DNA of 64,000 nt from Antilocapra americana (taxonomy: Eukaryota; Chordata; Mammalia; Artiodactyla; Antilocapridae): contig ML661885.1 in the NCBI GenBank assembly GCA_007570785.1, positions 37,087,771 to 37,151,770 of the forward strand. Direction: 5' to 3'. The position numbers were made by a program, and so were the translations under genes. Each line of letters opens with the position of its first letter. The stretch's first letter is position 1. Shown here piece by piece: positions 61,052-64,000 of this stretch. The notes below the pieces were generated by a model, which ran no database searches, was not told the DNA's origin, and saw only the letters and a list, made by a program, of their open reading frames with translations.

Positions 61052-61270
61052 CTATGAACGAGAGTAAGAAGGTCCGGTTGAGCTTTCCAGAGACGACTGG
61101 GAAGCTCTTCTTGTCAGAGGGGCCAAGGTCGGATCTACTAGGGAGGAAGGGGGGAAGAGTTTGAACCAGCCAATCACCATGTTGGATAACTCCAGTTCAT
61201 CTAAAAGTATCTGGGCCACTCCCATAAAGGATTTGTGATCCATGCGGCCGTAGTCTCCCCAGACAATGAT
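61052..61270 (-). CDS. RIMS2: RIMS2 terminal coding exon with stop codon
   Basis: This is the last coding exon: 72 codons and a TAG stop at 61052-61054. It starts after the acceptor GCCAACAG with IIVWGDYGRMDHKSFMGVAQ and continues through ILLDELELSNMVIGWFKLFP to the tail RRASQSSLESSTGPSYSRS. The IVWGDYGRMD stretch is the loop-3 strand of the C2B domain, and GWFKLFP closes the domain. A Ser-rich tail with a basic RRAS motif, which resembles a kinase site, follows. The ending SYSRS is diagnostic for RIM2; RIM1 ends differently. Together with the other two exons about 152 C-terminal residues are present, all intact. This fixes the gene orientation: transcription runs toward lower coordinates, so everything left of about 58.39 kb is downstream of RIMS2. 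Confidence 0.95.
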   Translation of the reverse strand: MIVWGDYGRMDHKSFMGVAQILLDELELSNMVIGWFKLFPPSSLVDPTLAPLTRRASQSSLESSTGPSYSRS

Positions 61271-62056
61271 CTGTTGGCAAAATTAAAAGAGTGATGTCAG
61301 TATAATCATGTATGTAAGGGCTTGTAAACCAAAATACAATCAAGTAATGACAGCTCAGTTGGCAAAAAAAATCCACCTGCAGTGCAGGAGACCCTGCTTC
61401 GATTCCTGGGTCGGAAAGACCCTCTGGAGAAGGGATAGGCCACCCACTCCAGTATTCTTGGGCTTTCTGGTGGCTCAGCTGGTAAAGAATCCGCCTGCAA
61501 TGCAGGGGACCTGGATTTGATCCCTGAGTTGGGAAGATCCCCTGGAGAAGGGAAAGGCAACCCACTCCAGTAGTCTGGCCTGGAGAATTCCATGGACTGT
61601 ATAGTCAGTCCACGGGGTTGCAAAGAGTCGGACACAACTGAGCAACTTTCACACAATGTGCTGACATTAAACATCAAGTTATGTAGCTGTATTTAATTAC
61701 TGGGATAGTTATCCTTACTGGAATTCAAAGGTACAATCGGAAAACTATACAGGAGTGTTAGGATCATAAGCTGTTGAGGAAGATGAGAGCTGTGTGATGG
61801 GGGTTTACAAGTCTATAGTTCACTTTAAAGGAAACTGTGTGTATGGCATTTTTTCGTATTTTTTTTTCCATAAGGGATGGTTTATTACAGGATATTCAAC
61901 ATAGTTCCCTAGTGTGTACAGCTTTATAGCACTGGCCACTGCTTGGAAGTTTCCCAAGAATTTCAGCTGGGGGTGAGGAATGGAAGGGAATGTGATACAA
62001 AGTTTGACGCCATGAAGACACCTTCTTAGGTAAGGAATATAGAGTTCAGCAAATAC
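61271..62056 (-). other. RIMS2: Last RIMS2 intron
   Basis: Bounded by GT at 62056-62055 and AG at 61272-61271. It holds a three-unit Bov-tA-type SINE (61344-61655) and about 400 bases of unique AT-rich sequence. Confidence 0.9.
61344..61655 (+). mobile_element. Three-unit Bov-tA-type SINE in the last RIMS2 intron
   Basis: Two tRNA-derived units (GCTCAGTTGG..., then GGCTTTCTGGTGGCTCAGCT...) are followed by a BovA unit ending GAGTCGGACACAACTGAGCA. It lies antisense to RIMS2. Confidence 0.88.
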
Positions 62057-62196
62057 CTGTAAAACCTTTCCTTGGGGACTTTCTTCAAAAGATAATAGCT
62101 GCTGGTAAAGGGGTTCCAGCGTTTTCCTTGCCACTTTTGTCTTCTTTTTGGCTATGCAGACTCCATTATCTAACAGATACACCTTTACATATGGTG
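62057..62196 (-). CDS. RIMS2: RIMS2 coding exon, central part of the C2B domain (penultimate exon)
   Basis: This 140-base exon begins with the last two bases of an Ala codon and encodes APYVKVYLLDNGVCIAKKKT and onward to SPQGKVLQ. The acceptor is CCCAAG before 62196 and the donor is GTATTT from 62056. It supplies the polybasic strand AKKKTKVARK, the type of surface that in RIM C2B domains is reported to bind acidic phospholipids such as PIP2 and other active-zone partners. In calcium-binding C2 domains the equivalent start is usually Ser-Asp-Pro-Tyr-Val. Here it is Pro-Ala-Pro-Tyr-Val, so a key calcium-ligand Asp is absent, as expected for RIM. The stretch LLDNGVCIAKKKTKVARKTL fits RIM2; RIM1 has LENGACIAKKKTRIARKTL from my knowledge of the family. 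No frameshift or stop is present, and the reading frame joins correctly to both neighbours. Confidence 0.95.
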
Positions 62197-63592
62197 CTTG
62201 GGAGAGAAAACACAGGAAAGTCACGTGATGAGCGGCGGTCACAGGAGACCCGACTACGGGCGGCGCCTGCCACAGCCCAATCCTGGGTTAACCCGACTAC
62301 GGGCGGCGCCTGCCACAACTTAGTCTTGGCTTAAAGAGCCAGCAGTCAAAAGTCACTGGCCTTTCCACACTATGTCAAAATTATCATATAAACAAGAGAT
62401 AAATTATTAGATAACAAGAGGTTAGGTATCAGTCATTCAGGTAGTTTTAGGCAGTTAACACAGCCTCTGAGTTGATTACTATTTTGCCATCAACTGGTTT
62501 TATATACTGCTTTTAAAAAAGAAATCCTCCTAGTCCCTAACAATATCCAAGAAAGAGGTTTCACTCGGTTTTTCATGTGTCAATTCACAAATCTAGTTAA
62601 ACGTGCTCAAAATCATACTGTTTTACCCATCCCCATGGAGCATTTATCACTCAAAAGGGCTTATTTATTGATGGTGTGGGTACAAGACAAGGGTGGGGTT
62701 TGATGTTCAAATTAGTTGGAAATAGGCAACTAATTATAAATACCATGGACTGATATTTTTCTGACAGGCTCTTTATAAAAGCATTTTCATGCATGTACAA
62801 ATTGCGGTATTCTTTCTAGCAATCAGTTGACTCAACTCAGACCTTTGTGAACACAACTGTCTTAATTACCACTGCAAGGTTGTGCAATAGGCAACACTGG
62901 GTAACAATGTGAACTTTCTGCAAGGATGGGAAGGTTAGAGACTCAAAATTACAGTTCGTTCAGTGGAGGTGCTGAGGTGAGAAACCAAGTTTCAGAATTG
63001 TTCTGTACGTCAGGTCTGAAGTTGTCTACATCTCTGTACCAGGCATCTGGAATCTGTGGCATTCCCTATGGTTCTAAGCACCTTAGATTATAAAATTTTG
63101 GTACAAAATGTGACAGTGCAATAAAAACATATAATGGTGCCTCTCTATACACTCCAGGAAGTAAGAGTTTTCTAACTAGAATGTCCTGGATTTATGCTAC
63201 TTTGGGGACCGATATGTATCTATATTAATTCCGGAACTCTAAGGATTTCTAAGGAGAATTTTGAAGCTCAGATGAACTGAAGAATAACACAAAATATCAG
63301 CTAATAAGAACTTAGGTGATTCATTTTGCGCAACATGTACATAAGTGTGGTAATTTTTATTTTGTAGGGTTTCTACCACATATGTGCTTATTAGCTAATG
63401 ACTTCTCCCCCCCAGATCACCCTCACTGGGTGCTCACTCAGAAGAAATGCAAACTACTACAGATAACTGACTCATTTATCAGTACCCTTGATTATCTAAA
63501 AACAAAGTTTTCAGCATCTCTTCAAAAATAAAGTCTCTGATTGAAAAGTATAGAATATGAACAATAACAGATGAAATCTCTTTTGTTCTTAC
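62197..63592 (-). other. RIMS2: Penultimate RIMS2 intron
   Basis: Bounded by GT at 63592-63591 and AG at 62198-62197. Apart from the CpG-rich tandem duplication at 62249-62334, it is unique AT-rich DNA with no recognised transposon. Confidence 0.9.
62249..62334. repeat. 43-bp CpG-rich tandem duplication beside a RIMS2 splice acceptor
   Basis: Two copies in direct tandem (62249-62291 and 62292-62334). The first 26 bases of each unit, starting CCCGACTACGGGCGGCGCC, are identical. The remaining 17 bases differ at several positions but both end in TTAA. The unit carries several CpGs inside an otherwise AT-rich intron. It lies about 50-140 bases upstream, in the gene sense, of the acceptor at 62197. 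Confidence 0.85.
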
Positions 63593-63694
63593 CTGGCAGT
63601 GTCTTGGAACCTGGTTTTACAACAAGGCCACGGGCCCGAATTATTTCCACCTCCAGCTGTCCCTTTTTGTCCATCATTCCTACCTGAATGTCAC
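63593..63694 (-). CDS. RIMS2: RIMS2 coding exon, start of the C2B domain (third exon from the 3' end)
   Basis: This exon encodes the beginning of the C-terminal C2B domain of RIM2. RIM2 is a presynaptic active-zone scaffold that links Rab3, Munc13, calcium channels and liprin/RIM-BP to docked vesicles. Seen: a 102-base open exon on the minus strand, read as GDIQVGMMDKKGQLEVEIIR and onward to GSKTLP. The acceptor is TTATTAG before 63694 and the donor is GTAAG from 63592. The first Gly and last Ala codons are split across introns (2 bases, 33 codons, 1 base). Residues such as IIRARGLVVKPGSKTLP match RIM2 rather than RIM1 as I know the families. In place of the acidic loop-1 residues of calcium-binding C2 domains there are Lys, Pro and Ser, which agrees with the known calcium-independence of RIM C2B. 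Upstream exons lie outside the window. RIMS3 and RIMS4 also carry a C2B domain but diverge more. Confidence 0.93.
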
Positions 63695-63831
63695 CTAATA
63701 ACGAGTGAGGAAGAAACAAACAGGTCTTAACATACAAAAGCAGATAGAAAAAAATGCTTGTGTCAAAGATCTCAGTTTAACCTTGTTGGATCACTTCCCA
63801 TGTATTTTCCTAAATTCAAATGTATCGAATG

Positions 63832-64000
63832 GATAAGAAAGCTGTGGTACATATACACAGTGGAATATTACTCAGCCATTAAAAAGAATACATTTGAATC
63901 AGTTCTAATGAGGTGGATGAAACTGGAGTCCATTATACAGAGTGAAGTAAGTCAGAAAGAAAAATGCCAATACAGTATACTAATGCATATATATGGAATT
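63832..64000 (+). mobile_element. 5'-truncated ruminant L1 running off the window edge
   Basis: GTGGTACATATACACAGTGG and CAGAGTGAAGTAAGTCAGAA are typical of the 3' part of L1 ORF2 in ruminants. It is antisense to RIMS2, inside an upstream intron. It matches in reverse the L1 at 41292-41866, so it appears fairly young. Confidence 0.85.

Overview
This is a piece of nuclear DNA from a ruminant, most likely a bovid. The evidence is the repeat content. There are more than twenty tRNA-headed Bov-tA and BovA2-type SINEs, several CHR-type artiodactyl SINEs, and several copies of the RTE retrotransposon BovB. These sit on a background of older mammalian L1, L2, MIR, MaLR and hAT-Charlie relics. All family names come from recognising consensus motifs by eye, because no search was possible.

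Only one protein-coding gene is supported. The right end (about 58.39-64.0 kb, minus strand) holds the 3' end of RIMS2, which encodes the presynaptic active-zone scaffold RIM2. Three intact coding exons with GT-AG borders encode the C-terminal C2B domain and the final Ser-Tyr-Ser-Arg-Ser tail. They are followed by a 3' UTR of about 2.66 kb that is free of recognisable repeats and ends near an AATAAA signal. The rest of the gene lies beyond position 64000. The two introns between these exons hold a three-unit SINE and a CpG-rich 43-bp tandem duplication close to a splice acceptor.

Everything to the left (1 to about 58.38 kb) looks like the intergenic region downstream of RIMS2. In human the next gene in this direction is DCSTAMP. 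I see no trace of it, nor any other gene here. Layout: 1-4.7 kb is mostly unique. 4.7-11 kb holds L1 relics with a MaLR LTR and a MER1-like element. 11-21 kb is largely unique, with MIRs, a few SINEs and a CpG-rich repeat-free block at about 15.2-16.05 kb that is the best intergenic regulatory candidate. 21.6-23.65 kb is a 2-kb decayed BovB. 24.8-28.9 kb is a stack of nested LTR, SINE, L1 and BovB insertions. 29-46 kb alternates unique DNA with SINEs, L1, L2, MIR and a MER5A element. 46.2-54.9 kb carries two related direct repeats of about 600-700 bp, one with a TATA box, about 6 kb apart. They look like the LTRs of an old endogenous retrovirus later interrupted by SINEs, an L1 and a BovB. 55-58 kb is L2 and SINEs.

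No new multi-gene system is visible. The most interesting observations are the CpG-rich minisatellite beside the RIMS2 C2B exon, the nested LTR-pair locus, the CpG-rich block at 15-16 kb, and a cluster of Pumilio-type motifs in the distal RIMS2 3' UTR.
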